Notes: generated by a model from the sequence alone, not told the origin. DNA of 64,000 nt from Dyella sp. 2HG41-7 (GCF_021390675.1 NZ_JAJEJV010000004.1:1488001-1552000); one strand, 5' to 3'. Shown: positions 8,710-17,877, counted from the stretch's first letter. Numbers and translations: made by a program.

Positions 8710-9417
8710 TTGGTGATCGATACTTCGTCCTTGGCGGCGAACTGGGCCGACGTTCGGCGCCGCGTGGATGACGCATGCCGCGCGGCCGGACGCGATCCGG
8801 CTGAGGTGTCGGTGTTGCCAGTCAGCAAAACGTTTGGTCCCGACGTGGTGCGCTCCGCGCTCTCCTTGGGGCTACATCGTTTCGGCGAGAACAAGGTGCA
8901 GGAGATCCGCGAAAAAGCGGCTGCGCTTGCGGGTGAGGCTATCGAATGGGTGGTCATCGGCCACCTGCAAACCAACAAAGCCAAAGACGTGGCGCGGCTG
9001 GCCAGCGAGGTGCAATCGCTGGATCGGCTGGAACTGGCCGAAGCGCTACATCACCGTCTCGATATAGAAGGGCGCCAGATCGACGTGTTGATCCAGGTGA
9101 AAACTGCCAGCGAGGAAACGAAACAAGGTTTGGCCGAGGAGGACTTGCCAGGTTTCCTTGAGCGCTTGCAGGCTTTCCCGTCGCTGCGCGTAAGGGGTTT
9201 GATGACGCTGGCCACCCTTTCAGATGATCCGGAGGAGGTGCGAGCCTGTTTTCGTCGGTTGCGCGAGCTGCGTGACCGTTGTGTTGCCGAAGGCCATGAC
9301 ATGCCACGGTTATCCATGGGCATGAGCGGCGATTTCCCGCTGGCCATCGCCGAAGGCGCCACCGAAGTTCGGATCGGCAGCGCGATTTTTGGTAGGCGTT
9401 CTTACCCTGGAGTGTGA
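8710..9417 (+). CDS. yggS: YggS-family pyridoxal 5'-phosphate homeostasis protein
   Basis: A 235-residue PLP-binding protein of the YggS/PLPBP family, which buffers cellular PLP and affects amino- and keto-acid pools. The PLP lysine lies in PVSKTFG. Other family marks are HRFGENKVQEI, HLQTNK, RGLMTL, and the phosphate-binding end segment LSMGMSGDFPLAIAEGATEVRIGSAIFG. The start is TTG 8710 or GTG 8713. Both directly follow the dipeptidase stop, and the sequence does not choose between them. Soluble, cytosolic, no catalytic activity known in the family. Confidence 0.93.
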   Translation: MVIDTSSLAANWADVRRRVDDACRAAGRDPAEVSVLPVSKTFGPDVVRSALSLGLHRFGENKVQEIREKAAALAGEAIEWVVIGHLQTNKAKDVARLASEVQSLDRLELAEALHHRLDIEGRQIDVLIQVKTASEETKQGLAEEDLPGFLERLQAFPSLRVRGLMTLATLSDDPEEVRACFRRLRELRDRCVAEGHDMPRLSMGMSGDFPLAIAEGATEVRIGSAIFGRRSYPGV

Positions 9418-9672
9418 GCGTTCGCCCAATTTCACGCATCAGGTTGTGAAGGAATGTCAGGCGTTAACCCGCCCAAATGCCTGGATCGCCAGATAATATT
9501 TAATTAATTCATGCGGTTATAAAAGTCTCGGGGCCAAAACGGACTTTCCGAACGACAGGGTTCAGTTAACCTCATCCGAACATGTCAGCGGCGTTGCTTT
9601 GTTACTTTCACTGCTTCGTCACGGTCGCCGCAGGGGGCGACGGCCGGATCGGTAACCGCCCGAGATCTACTA
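9418..9672. other. Intergenic leader region upstream of the NlpC/P60 gene
   Basis: A 255-base gene-free stretch with an AT-rich patch at 9491-9524 (TAATATTTAATTAATTC then TTATAA), a plausible promoter zone without a convincing -35. A small hairpin GTCGCC/GGCGAC (9624-9641) lies 32 bases before the start codon. I could not match this to any known riboswitch class. Confidence 0.35.
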
Positions 9673-10392
9673 ATGCCCAATACGCGACTTGTACTTGCCG
9701 CGCTTGCCACGGCGTTGTGCTTTTCAGGCTCTGCCTACGCCGCCACCACCGACAGTAACGTTCAGGCCCAGGTTTCCGCCAAGCTTTCCTCTGCGTTGTT
9801 GAGCCCTCTGGCCGCCTTTGCACCCGCGCCGTCCCTGGCTCAATCCGTGGTTCCCACTCAGTTGCCGATCGCTGCGCTGGCTCCCGCCAAGAGCGCATCG
9901 ACCGATGCGTCCGACAACGCCGATGCCGCCCCGGACGCTGCTCAGTTCAGCGACGCCAAGACCAGCCAGGATTTGCGCGACATGCTGATCGGTCTGGCCA
10001 TGCAGTTGCGCCACGTGCGCTACGTACGCGGCGGCCGCGATCCTTCCACAGGCTTCGATTGCAGCGGTTTCGTTCGCTATGTCTTCGAGCGTGCGCTGGG
10101 TCTGCAGCTGCCGAACAACTCGGCTTCGCAATATCTGATTGGTCACATCGTTCGTCGGGACGACATGCAGCCGGGCGATCTGGTGTTTTTCCGCACCGCG
10201 GGCCGTCATGGCCAGGGCCGCATTTCGCACGTCGGCATCTATCTCAACGACGGACGCTTCATCCATTCGCCGCGTCGTGGCGAGTCGGTGCGCGTGGACA
10301 ACCTCAGCGACAGCTACTGGTCCAAGCATTTCGCGGGCGCTCGCCGCCCGGATGCGATGGCCCAAATCGATTCGACCACGCATAACGGTTGA
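9673..10392 (+). CDS. Secreted NlpC/P60-family peptidoglycan hydrolase
   Basis: A 239-residue exported cysteine peptidase, predicted to cut peptide cross-links of cell-wall murein (gamma-D-Glu-diamino acid bond in the family). A signal peptide (ALATALCFSGSAYA) is followed by an alanine/proline-rich linker of about 80 residues and then the NlpC/P60 domain. Catalytic Cys is in GFDCSGFVRYVF, His in RISHVGIYL, and the third polar residue around RFIHSPRRG. It is a single-gene unit ended by a strong terminator at 10418. Similar to Spr/MepS in domain type but without a lipobox. Confidence 0.93.
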   Translation: MPNTRLVLAALATALCFSGSAYAATTDSNVQAQVSAKLSSALLSPLAAFAPAPSLAQSVVPTQLPIAALAPAKSASTDASDNADAAPDAAQFSDAKTSQDLRDMLIGLAMQLRHVRYVRGGRDPSTGFDCSGFVRYVFERALGLQLPNNSASQYLIGHIVRRDDMQPGDLVFFRTAGRHGQGRISHVGIYLNDGRFIHSPRRGESVRVDNLSDSYWSKHFAGARRPDAMAQIDSTTHNG

Positions 10393-10417
10393 TTTTTTCA
10401 GCAATGACGACTTTAAA

Positions 10418-10440
10418 GGCCACCTTTGGTGGCCTTTTTT
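10418..10440 (+). terminator. Rho-independent terminator after the NlpC/P60 gene
   Basis: Perfect 7-bp stem GGCCACC/GGTGGCC with a TTT loop, followed by six T. It lies 26 bases past the stop codon. Confidence 0.92.
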
Positions 10441-10490
10441 ATTGGGCCGGGCGTAGCCGATACTAGGCGCGGTTTTCCCCGAGCGCTTTC

Positions 10491-11144
10491 ATGCCCACCC
10501 GCCTTCCTCCCGTCACGCTCTATTTGCTTATCGCCAACATCGCCGTATTCGTGTTGCAGCGGATGGTGGGCGAAGTGATCGTGGCGCATTTCGCGCTTTG
10601 GCCATGGGGGCCGGACCGCTTGGAGCAATTGTCGGATGGCAGCGTCGTCGCGGTGGGTTTTCGAGTGTGGCAGCTTGTTACCTACGCCTTTATGCATGGC
10701 GGCTATCAGCACATTTTCTTCAACATGTTCGCGTTGTACATGTTCGGCGGTCAGATCGAAGACACGTTGGGCCCGCGCAACTTCACGCTTTACTACTTCG
10801 TGTGCCTTTTGACGGCTGCGCTGACGCAATTGTTGGTGGTGAATTACTTCACGCATGGCTTCGAGCCGACGCTCGGTGCATCCGGCGCCATCTTCGGCGT
10901 GCTGCTGGCGTTCGGTATGCTTTATCCGAACGAGAAACTGTTGCCGTTCTTTCTGCCGATTCCGATTCCGGCGTGGTTGTTCGTGATTGGCTACGGCGTG
11001 GTGGAATTGGTGTTGGGCGTCGGCGGATGGCAGGCGAACGTCGCGCATTTCGCCCATCTTGGCGGTATGCTCGGCGGCTTCCTGATGATCGAGTACTGGC
11101 GCGGCAAGTTTCCGATCAAACCCCGGCGCAGGTTGATGCGCTGA
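10491..11144 (+). CDS. Rhomboid-family intramembrane serine protease
   Basis: A 217-residue membrane protease with about six helices. The nucleophile serine is in LGASGAIFGVLLAFGM and the catalytic histidine in ANVAHFAHLGGMLGG. The helix-2 family segment is MHGGYQHIFFNMFALYMFG, and an L1-loop region lies between helices 1 and 2. Rhomboids cut single-pass membrane proteins within the bilayer; the substrate here is unknown. The permease gene follows after 25 bases and may share the transcript. Confidence 0.93.
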   Translation: MPTRLPPVTLYLLIANIAVFVLQRMVGEVIVAHFALWPWGPDRLEQLSDGSVVAVGFRVWQLVTYAFMHGGYQHIFFNMFALYMFGGQIEDTLGPRNFTLYYFVCLLTAALTQLLVVNYFTHGFEPTLGASGAIFGVLLAFGMLYPNEKLLPFFLPIPIPAWLFVIGYGVVELVLGVGGWQANVAHFAHLGGMLGGFLMIEYWRGKFPIKPRRRLMR

Positions 11145-11169
11145 ACCTTATCCACTGACGAGCCACCTT

Positions 11170-12549
11170 ATGTCGCACCATTTGCAGCGCCGACTGACTT
11201 CGCGCCTTATCACCTTCATGGCGCTGGGCATGGCCATTGGCGCGGGCCTATTTCTCGGCTCGGCCAACTCGATCCAAATGGCGGGACCATCCGTGGTCTT
11301 CGCCTACCTGTTTGGCGGTTTGATGATTTTCATCATCATGCGCGCGCTGGGCGAAATGGCGGTGCATGACCCGGTCGCCGGCTCGTTCAGCAGTTACGCG
11401 CATCGCTACCTCGGGCCGTTCGCCGGTTACCTCACGGGCTGGAATTACTGGTTGCTGATGGTGGGCGTGGGCATGGCCGAGAGCACGGCGGTCGGCGTCT
11501 ATATGAAGCAATGGTTGCTGGAGACATGGCACCTCGATTGGCCGCAATGGATCTGGGTGTTCGGCAGCGCGGCGATGATCGGCGCGCTCAACCTGATGGC
11601 GGTGCGCGTCTACGGTGAAATGGAATTCTGGTTCACCATGATCAAAGTGGTGACGGTGGTTCTAATGATCCTAGGTGGCGCAGCCATGATCTGGTTCGGT
11701 TGGGGCAACGGTGGTCATCCCGTTGGATTCAGCAATTTGTGGAGCCATGGCGGATGGTTCCCCAAGGGATTCGAGGGCATGGTGCTTGCGCTGCCAATTG
11801 TGGTGTTCGCGTTCGGCGGCATCGAGACCATCGGCATGGCGGCGGGCGAGGCGGCGAATCCGGAGCGCAATATTCCGCGCGCGGTCAATTCCGTGCTCTG
11901 GCGCATCATGATTTTCTACGTCGGCGCGCTGCTGGTGATCATGGCGATTTATCCGTGGGATCAGCTCGGTACGCAGGGTAGTCCGTTCGTCACCACGTTC
12001 GCCAAACTGGGTATTCACCAAGCGGCGGCGGTGATTAATTTCGTGGTGATCACGGCGGCGCTCTCAGGCTTCAACAGCACCATGTTCAGTGGCAGTCGCA
12101 TGCTCTACAGCCTGTCGCACAAAGGGCAGGCGCCTGCGTTGCTGGGCAAAGTGAACGAGCATGGCGTGCCGACGCGCAGTGTGCTCGCGTGCCTGGCATG
12201 CATGATCATCGGCGTATTGCTCAATTATCTGGTGCCAGGACGCATCTTCGCGATGATGATGTCGATCCTCTCGTTCAACACGGTGTGGACGTGGAGCATG
12301 GTGTTGATCGCGCATTTCAGCTTCCGCCGACGCTTTGGCAAGACTAAGTTTCCGCTGCGCGTCTGGCCGCTCAGCAGCGCGGTGTGCTTGGCGTTTCTGA
12401 TGTTTGTGCTGGTGATGCTCGGCTACAGCCCCGATACGCGTGTGGCACTGTATGTGGGCGCGGCGTGGGTGCTGCTGTTGAGTGTGGCGTATTGGGGGTT
12501 CGGCATCGGCAGGCGCATGTCGGTCGCCGCCGATGCCAGCATGGTGTGA
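11170..12549 (+). CDS. Amino-acid permease, APC superfamily (AAT family)
   Basis: A 459-residue permease with twelve predicted helices. It begins RRLTSRLITFMALGMAIGAGLFLGS, where the GxGLF-type helix-1 break binds the amino acid, and continues GPSVVFAYLFGGLMIFIIMRALGEMAV, the classic AAT-family segment. A second mark is VFAFGGIETIGMAAGEAANPERNIPRAV. The likely role is proton-coupled uptake of a neutral or aromatic amino acid. Specificity (proline, D-serine/alanine/glycine or GABA type) cannot be decided from the sequence. It is convergent with rapA, with only five bases between stops. Confidence 0.9.
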   Translation: MSHHLQRRLTSRLITFMALGMAIGAGLFLGSANSIQMAGPSVVFAYLFGGLMIFIIMRALGEMAVHDPVAGSFSSYAHRYLGPFAGYLTGWNYWLLMVGVGMAESTAVGVYMKQWLLETWHLDWPQWIWVFGSAAMIGALNLMAVRVYGEMEFWFTMIKVVTVVLMILGGAAMIWFGWGNGGHPVGFSNLWSHGGWFPKGFEGMVLALPIVVFAFGGIETIGMAAGEAANPERNIPRAVNSVLWRIMIFYVGALLVIMAIYPWDQLGTQGSPFVTTFAKLGIHQAAAVINFVVITAALSGFNSTMFSGSRMLYSLSHKGQAPALLGKVNEHGVPTRSVLACLACMIIGVLLNYLVPGRIFAMMMSILSFNTVWTWSMVLIAHFSFRRRFGKTKFPLRVWPLSSAVCLAFLMFVLVMLGYSPDTRVALYVGAAWVLLLSVAYWGFGIGRRMSVAADASMV

Positions 12550-12554
12550 TGGCT

Positions 12555-15395
12555 CTAGCGTAAGGCGAGGAAGTCCGGGCTTACGACAAATCGAACAGCG
12601 TCCAGCCGCAGGCGCGCCTGCGGCAAGGTGTTGAGCAGGGCGGAACGCTCTTCTTCGACGCTAGCGATTTCCGATTCGCTGATCGATGGGTTGACTGCAC
12701 GCAATGCATGCAGGCGGGCGATTTCGGCATCCAGTGTTTCTCGTGCATCCGTAATCGCGTCGGCGATGCTGCCCTGCGCGCGAAGCGCCGCAATTGCCTC
12801 GGCTTTTTCGAGCATCGGCGGAACGAGCTTGTTGAGAAATTTGCGATAACGCGGCACTTCGATATTGCGTTCGCCGGCTCGGCGTAGCGCAGGCTCGCTC
12901 GGTTGAAAGTTTTCGCGCTCCACAAGTTTGGTGTCGATGGTGGCGACGATCGGTTGCGTCGGCAGAAAACGCTCGGCATCCAGACTGCGGTCGGCTACGC
13001 ATTCCAGTACGTACACGGCTTGCAGCAATGCGCTACGCGGCGGCAACCCATCGTCGACCATAAAGGCCGCATTGCCGCGTTCGCTGGAAAGCGTCAGATC
13101 AATGGCGCTGGCCATCATCGGATGATCCAGGCGCAACAACGGCAAATCTTCGCGGGCGAGCGCCGTGTCGCGGGAGAACGTCACAGATACGGGGCCTTCC
13201 GCAAAACCGGGCAGGGCGTCGGTGGAAAGGTATTGAGGATCGAGCAGCAAGACGTTGGCGCTGAGTTCTTCGGTGTGAATGCCGAACGATTCGAGCAATC
13301 GCTGCTGAAAAACATCGCGCGATGGATCGTTATCTTCGCGACGGAATGCTTGCGCGAGTTCGTCGGTATGCGGATCGCGGCTGGCGGCAAGCTCAAGCAG
13401 ATGATCGCGGCCAGCGCGTATCAATTCGGCCATTTGCTCGTGAGCCGCGCGCGTTTCGGCAAGTAGCACTTCCAGTTCTTGATCGCGCTGATCGTCGCTG
13501 CGTGCGTGCTCTTCGGCCAGCTGCGCCAGCGTATCGCCAAAGCGCCGCAACAATTCGCGACCATCGGCGGGGCTGGTACGGAAAGCGTCTACGCCCTGGT
13601 CGTACCAGCGCGCAAGCACATGCTGTGCGCTATCGACGGCCGCGATGATGTGGATGCTGATGTCGCGCTTTTGACCAATGCGATCGAGGCGTCCGATGCG
13701 CTGTTCGAGCAGATCCGGGTCCAGCGGCAGATCCCAAAGCACCAATCGATGCGCGAATTGGAAGTTGCGACCTTCCGAACCGATCTCCGAGCAGATAAGC
13801 AAGCGCGCGCCATCCGGCTGGGCAAAGTAGGCTGCGTTGCGGTCGCGTTGCACGATGCCGAGGCCTTCATGAAAGCGTGCGATGCCGGCCCCTGTGCGTG
13901 TGCGCAGTGCTTCTTCCAACGCCAGAACTTTCGCCTGGCTGCGGCAGATCAGCAGGAATTTATCTTGCGGGTAACGATCGAGCAGGGCGACAAGCGTGTC
14001 GATGCGCGGATCGTTGGCGTAATCCATTTCCAGCACCGGCAAGGGTTGCTGAATATCGGCATGGAATTCCGCGAGCAATGCCTGGCGCGTGATTTCGTCC
14101 ACGCGGTCCGTATCGATCAATTCCCATTCGGGAATACGCTTAGGAAAACCACCGATGCTCGCGCGACGATTGCGGAACATCGAGCGGCCGGTGCCGTGAC
14201 GATCGATCAGCGCAGCAAGCAATTCGCGACTGTGTTCGGGTTTGGTCGTGTCGGCGAGGCACGCCTGCAACGAACTGTCGCCTTCGAACGCCTGCTGCAA
14301 GGACGCCAACTCAGAAGCGTCGAGCGGCGCGCGTTCCAGCAACTTGTCGGCGATGTGCGACAGCGCCTGGAAGCGTTCCGACTCGGCCAGATAGGTATTC
14401 AAATCGTGGTAGCGCTGCGGATCGAGCAAGCGCAAACGCGCGAAGTGACCACTGCGACCCAGCTGCTCTGGCGTGGCCGTAAGAAGAATGACGCCGGGCG
14501 TGGCGGCTGCCAGCGCTTCCACCAGGGCATAGCGCGGACTGGATGCTTCGGGCGTCCATGCCAAGTGATGGGCTTCGTCCACCACCAGCAAATCCCACGG
14601 AGCCTCCAGCAATTGCTCGGCGCGCTTGGGGTTGTGTTCCAGAAATCCGAAGTCGGCGATGACCAGTTGTTCGTCTTCGAACGGGTTGCTGGCGCCGCCG
14701 GATTGCTCCAGCGCCTCGCAACGCTCCTCGTCATAGATCGCAAAGCTGAGGTTGAAGCGGCGCAGCAGCTCCACGAACCATTGATACACCAACGTATCGG
14801 GCAGCAGCACAAGCACACGCGATGCACGACCCGTCGCGATCTGTCGCGCGATGATCATGCCCGCTTCGATGGTTTTGCCCAGACCCACTTCATCGGCAAG
14901 CAATACGCGCGGCGGATGCCGCGACGCGGCAATGCCCGCCACGCGCAACTGATGCGGCACCAGGCCGATACGCGAGGAGCTCAAGCCCCAGCTTGCGGAA
15001 CGTCGTGCATCGGCGCGCCGCTTGAGACTCTCCAGGCGCAGTTCAAAGTGATGAACCGGATCGGTGCGGCCGCCGATCAACCGGTCGTCTGCCTGGCTGA
15101 CGCTCTGCTCGTCGTCCAGCTGCCCCTCGTGCAGTTCACGGCCTTCGCCGCGATAGACAAAAAGCCCTTCGCGCTCCTCGACACGCTCAACCAGGAACGC
15201 GAGGCCTTTGCCGGCCACACGCTGCCCCGCCCGAAATTCGGCACGCACCAACGGCGCCGAATCCATCGCATAAGGGCGCAATACCCCAGACTTGGCGAAC
15301 AGGACCTGCACCCCACGCCCTTCGACGCGCAGCACGGTGCCGAGGCCAAGCTCAGGCTCGGCGGTGGATATCCAACGTTGACCGGGTAGAAACAT
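12555..15395 (-). CDS. rapA: RNA polymerase-associated Swi2/Snf2 ATPase RapA
   Basis: A 946-residue protein of the RapA/HepA family, which recycles RNA polymerase stalled after transcription. Start is the ATG at 15395 (MFLPGQRWISTAEPELGLG), the normal family N-terminus; the longer frame upstream is not expected. In order: two Tudor-like N-terminal domains; helicase motif I ADEVGLGKTIEAGMI; Ia LVLLPDTLVYQW; the Walker B box DEAH in VVDEAHHLAW; motif III LLTATPEQLG; then the second RecA domain with SEIGSEGRNFQFAH and QRIGRLDRIGQ. The C-terminal RapA-specific domain completes it. All motifs are intact. The upstream region is shared with the divergent pilin operon. Confidence 0.96.
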   Translation of the reverse strand: MFLPGQRWISTAEPELGLGTVLRVEGRGVQVLFAKSGVLRPYAMDSAPLVRAEFRAGQRVAGKGLAFLVERVEEREGLFVYRGEGRELHEGQLDDEQSVSQADDRLIGGRTDPVHHFELRLESLKRRADARRSASWGLSSSRIGLVPHQLRVAGIAASRHPPRVLLADEVGLGKTIEAGMIIARQIATGRASRVLVLLPDTLVYQWFVELLRRFNLSFAIYDEERCEALEQSGGASNPFEDEQLVIADFGFLEHNPKRAEQLLEAPWDLLVVDEAHHLAWTPEASSPRYALVEALAAATPGVILLTATPEQLGRSGHFARLRLLDPQRYHDLNTYLAESERFQALSHIADKLLERAPLDASELASLQQAFEGDSSLQACLADTTKPEHSRELLAALIDRHGTGRSMFRNRRASIGGFPKRIPEWELIDTDRVDEITRQALLAEFHADIQQPLPVLEMDYANDPRIDTLVALLDRYPQDKFLLICRSQAKVLALEEALRTRTGAGIARFHEGLGIVQRDRNAAYFAQPDGARLLICSEIGSEGRNFQFAHRLVLWDLPLDPDLLEQRIGRLDRIGQKRDISIHIIAAVDSAQHVLARWYDQGVDAFRTSPADGRELLRRFGDTLAQLAEEHARSDDQRDQELEVLLAETRAAHEQMAELIRAGRDHLLELAASRDPHTDELAQAFRREDNDPSRDVFQQRLLESFGIHTEELSANVLLLDPQYLSTDALPGFAEGPVSVTFSRDTALAREDLPLLRLDHPMMASAIDLTLSSERGNAAFMVDDGLPPRSALLQAVYVLECVADRSLDAERFLPTQPIVATIDTKLVERENFQPSEPALRRAGERNIEVPRYRKFLNKLVPPMLEKAEAIAALRAQGSIADAITDARETLDAEIARLHALRAVNPSISESEIASVEEERSALLNTLPQARLRLDAVRFVVSPDFLALR

Positions 15396-15600
15396 CAGTT
15401 CTTGAGCAACCGCATCGATACAAGGGGGTCGATTATCCGCTTCCCGCAAAGCGGAAGAAACCTTGACGGCTGCGTCGCCGCGCATTCGCAGCCGCCGCGT
15501 GTTGTTTGCCCGCCCACGTCGCTCACCTAGAACGCGTTTCGGGGCGACGAAATGCGTGCGAGGCAGGCCACCGACCACGTCCCTGCAAGGCACGCGTCAG

Positions 15601-15616
15601 TGTGATCGCTTTCACA
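15601..15616. promoter_or_regulatory. CRP/Clp-type binding site
   Basis: TGTGA-TCGCTT-TCACA is an exact match to the TGTGA-N6-TCACA consensus of CRP, which the xanthomonad homologue Clp also recognises. Both flanking bases also pair (AGTGTGA...TCACACT). The centre lies 131 bases before the fimT start and about 213 bases before the rapA start, so it could act on either gene. The orientation and position relative to a real transcription start are unknown. Confidence 0.7.
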
Positions 15617-15671
15617 CTGCCTGGCCGTTTGTCAGAAAAAACGTACCATTTGTCGGAAATGCCTGGTTTTA

Positions 15672-15700
15672 TTGACGTAATAGACTGGCACGGTGATAGG
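15672..15700 (+). promoter_or_regulatory. Candidate sigma-70 promoter of the minor pilin operon
   Basis: TTGACG and GATAGG are spaced by 17 bases. The -35 is good and the -10 weak, which fits an activator-dependent promoter. A start near 15707 would give a leader of about 33 bases. The CRP/Clp site would then be centred near -98, further upstream than the usual class I positions. Confidence 0.4.
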
Positions 15701-15739
15701 GCAAGAGTAGACTTGCCTCCAAGTGCAGGGGGAAATTTC

Positions 15740-16333
15740 ATGCGAATGTCGCAACGACGCGGGCCGGCGAGGCCCGTCGACGGGTTTACGACTGTCGAGC
15801 TGATGATCACGGTGGCTGTGGCCGCGGTCCTGTTTGTGATCGCCATACCCAGCTTCAACAACATCATCAACACGAACCGGCTTACGACTGTCGCCAACGA
15901 ATTGGTTGGTTCGCTGAATGCCGCGCGCATGGAAGCGATCAAGCGCAATGCCGATACCCAGTTTTGCAGCGATCTCGCTACCAACAACACTACTGGAACG
16001 ACCGACGCGCTTGGCAACGCGTGCACCACGGCCAGCGGCGCTGTCTTTGTGCTGACCAATACGGTCACGGGGGCCACGTCGCAAGTGATGGCCACCCCGT
16101 CGGACCTGGCGACGCCCGTGGTATTGCACGGCGACATCGTCGCCGTCCGTTTCCACGGCGATGGACTGGCCTATCTGCCAAGCACGCCGACCACGATTTA
16201 CGACAGCAGCACCGCCAACGTTCCGCTGGCAGACATTTGCGTTGCTGCGCTGAAAAGCAACAACCACGTTCAAATTTGGATGGCGACCGGTTCGATTATC
16301 ACGACCACGTCCACCACCGGGACTTGCCCATGA
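15740..16333 (+). CDS. fimT: Minor pseudopilin of the FimT/GspH family
   Basis: A 197-residue type IV minor pilin. Start is ATG 15740, preceded by GGGGGAAATTTC; the frame is open further up but lacks a signal there. The prepilin leader ends in G and is followed by FTTVELMITVAVAAVLFVIA. PilD would cut before F and methylate it, and E5 is present. The globular part carries a C-terminal region with two pairs of cysteines as in GspH/FimT proteins. FimT homologues have been shown to bind DNA in natural transformation, so a role in DNA uptake or pilus priming is possible. First gene of the fimT-pilV-pilW-pilX-pilY1-pilE operon. Confidence 0.9.
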   Translation: MRMSQRRGPARPVDGFTTVELMITVAVAAVLFVIAIPSFNNIINTNRLTTVANELVGSLNAARMEAIKRNADTQFCSDLATNNTTGTTDALGNACTTASGAVFVLTNTVTGATSQVMATPSDLATPVVLHGDIVAVRFHGDGLAYLPSTPTTIYDSSTANVPLADICVAALKSNNHVQIWMATGSIITTTSTTGTCP

Positions 16334-16833
16334 CGACCCACCGGAAGCAACGCTCGTCCGCACGCCACGGCCGTCGTTACGAGGCCGGCGTCGGCCTTAT
16401 CGAAGTCATGATCGCCGTGCTGATTCTTTCCATCGGCTTTTTGGCGATCGCGGCCTTGCAGGCGCGCTCGTTGTCCACCAACAACAGCGCGATGGTGCGC
16501 AGCATGGCCACGGTAGCCAGCTACTCGATTCTCGACGCGATGCGCGCCGATATCGCCAACGCCGTTGCAGGCAACTACAACACAGGCACTGCCATCGCGG
16601 CGAACAACTGTCCGGCGGCGGGTTCCACGTTGGCGACCGCGCAGCTCAATACCTGGTGCAAAACCGAACTTGCGCCGATCGGCAGCATCGCCAGCACCAC
16701 GGGCAAAATCTCGTGCACGGCCGCGCCGGGTACGTACACCGCGTACTGCACTGTCACGATCCAGTTCGATGACAGTCGTGGCGGCGACAGCGGCAGCAAT
16801 ACGCAGCAAGTTGTTACCCAGGCCATGCTATGA
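16330..16833 (+). CDS. pilV: Type IV pilus minor pilin PilV
   Basis: A 167-residue minor pilin. The ATG at 16330 overlaps the stop of fimT (ATGA). The leader ends G at VG and the mature helix reads LIEVMIAVLILSIGFLAIAALQ, with Glu at position 5 counted from the preceding residue and the typical PilV segment LQARSLSTNNSAM. The C-terminal part has four cysteines that can form disulfides. PilV belongs to the priming complex with PilW, PilX and PilE that starts pilus assembly and recruits PilY1. Confidence 0.9.
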   Translation: MTTHRKQRSSARHGRRYEAGVGLIEVMIAVLILSIGFLAIAALQARSLSTNNSAMVRSMATVASYSILDAMRADIANAVAGNYNTGTAIAANNCPAAGSTLATAQLNTWCKTELAPIGSIASTTGKISCTAAPGTYTAYCTVTIQFDDSRGGDSGSNTQQVVTQAML

Positions 16834-17876
16834 GCGAGCGCCCCATGATTGGCAAGCAACGAAAAAATCGCACGACGCGTTCTTCGGGACGTCCGCTCGG
16901 CTTTACGCTGATAGAACTGATGGTGGCGATGCTGCTGGGCTTGATCGTGATCGGTGGTGTGACCAGCGTGTTTCTCGCCGGACAACAAACCTACCGCACG
17001 AACGAATCGCTGGGCGAAGTGGGCGATGAATCGCGCACTGCGTTCGAAATGCTGGCGCGCGATATCCGCGATGCCGGCAATACCGGTTGCGATACCAGCA
17101 GCGGACGCGTCGCCAACGTCGTCAATCCGCCGGACCCTTGGTACGCCAATTGGAATGACGCGTTGCTGGGGTACGACGACGCCACCACCGATCCGGCGCT
17201 GACGGGTATTACCGGCGCCGGCGCGCCGACCAAAAACAGTTCGGTGCATGTGCTCAGCACCGCCAATACCGACATTGTCGTGTCGAAGGTGCCATCGGGC
17301 AGCGCCGCCAGTTTTGAAATCAATGCCGCAACCACCGAGTTGGCCACGGGCGATCTGATCATGGTCTGCGATTTCGATCACGCCACGATCATGCAGATCA
17401 CCAAGTACAACTCCGACCAAAACGTGGTCCACGATTCCGGCGGTAACGCCACCCCCGGCAACTGTTCGAAGGGGTTGGGTTACCCGACCATTTGCACCGG
17501 TCCGGCAACCGGCAACCAATACACGTTTCCAGCCAATTCGCGCGTTGCCGTGCTCACGTCCGTGGTTTGGTACATCGGCAAGAATGGGGCCAACACCAAT
17601 TCGCTCTATCGACTCGACACAACGGCTAGCGCCGGCGGCGTGACGGCGACGCCGCAGGAAATGGTGCGTAACGTCAACAGCATGAAGATTGCGTACTTGC
17701 AGCCCCCTGGCACGTCGTTCACCACGGCAACGAACGTGACCAATTGGGCCATCGTCAATTCGGCGCAAATCACGCTTCAAATGCTGAGCACCAACACGCG
17801 CGTCGACACCACTGGAACGAATGCGCTCAATCGGTCGTTCACATCCACCACCACGGTGCGCAATCGAGTGCAATGA
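16830..17876 (+). CDS. pilW: Type IV pilus minor pilin PilW
   Basis: A 348-residue protein of the PilW family. It starts in a four-base overlap with pilV. The prepilin helix reads GFTLIELMVAMLLGLIVIGGV, with cleavage expected after G and Glu at +5. The segment VTSVFLAGQQTYRTNESLGEVGDESRTAFEMLARDIRDAG, which I cite by its ends, is the usual PilW continuation. The large C-terminal domain is typical. It works with PilV and PilX to place PilY1 at the pilus tip or in the priming complex. Confidence 0.93.
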   Translation: MSERPMIGKQRKNRTTRSSGRPLGFTLIELMVAMLLGLIVIGGVTSVFLAGQQTYRTNESLGEVGDESRTAFEMLARDIRDAGNTGCDTSSGRVANVVNPPDPWYANWNDALLGYDDATTDPALTGITGAGAPTKNSSVHVLSTANTDIVVSKVPSGSAASFEINAATTELATGDLIMVCDFDHATIMQITKYNSDQNVVHDSGGNATPGNCSKGLGYPTICTGPATGNQYTFPANSRVAVLTSVVWYIGKNGANTNSLYRLDTTASAGGVTATPQEMVRNVNSMKIAYLQPPGTSFTTATNVTNWAIVNSAQITLQMLSTNTRVDTTGTNALNRSFTSTTTVRNRVQ

Positions 17877-17877
17877 C

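Larger units (their letters stand above)
15396..15739. other. Divergent intergenic region between rapA and the minor pilin operon
   Basis: A 344-base gene-free stretch. It contains a perfect CRP/Clp-type palindrome at 15601 and a candidate sigma-70 promoter at 15672-15700, both listed separately. GGGGG five to nine bases ahead of the ATG at 15740 marks the fimT start. No conserved RNA structure was recognised. Confidence 0.6.

Noticed and set aside
9600-9672. A riboswitch (ydaO or GEMM class) in the leader of the NlpC/P60 gene
   Set aside because: Only one small hairpin is visible. The conserved core sequences of these classes are absent.
13479-15389. A 636-codon plus-strand frame opposite rapA
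   Set aside because: Antisense shadow of a gene with complete helicase motifs; no start signal or recognisable product.
15686-15706. A sigma-54 promoter (TGGCAC then GC) before fimT
   Set aside because: TGGCAC is present, but the required TTGC at the correct distance is missing (TAGGGC instead).
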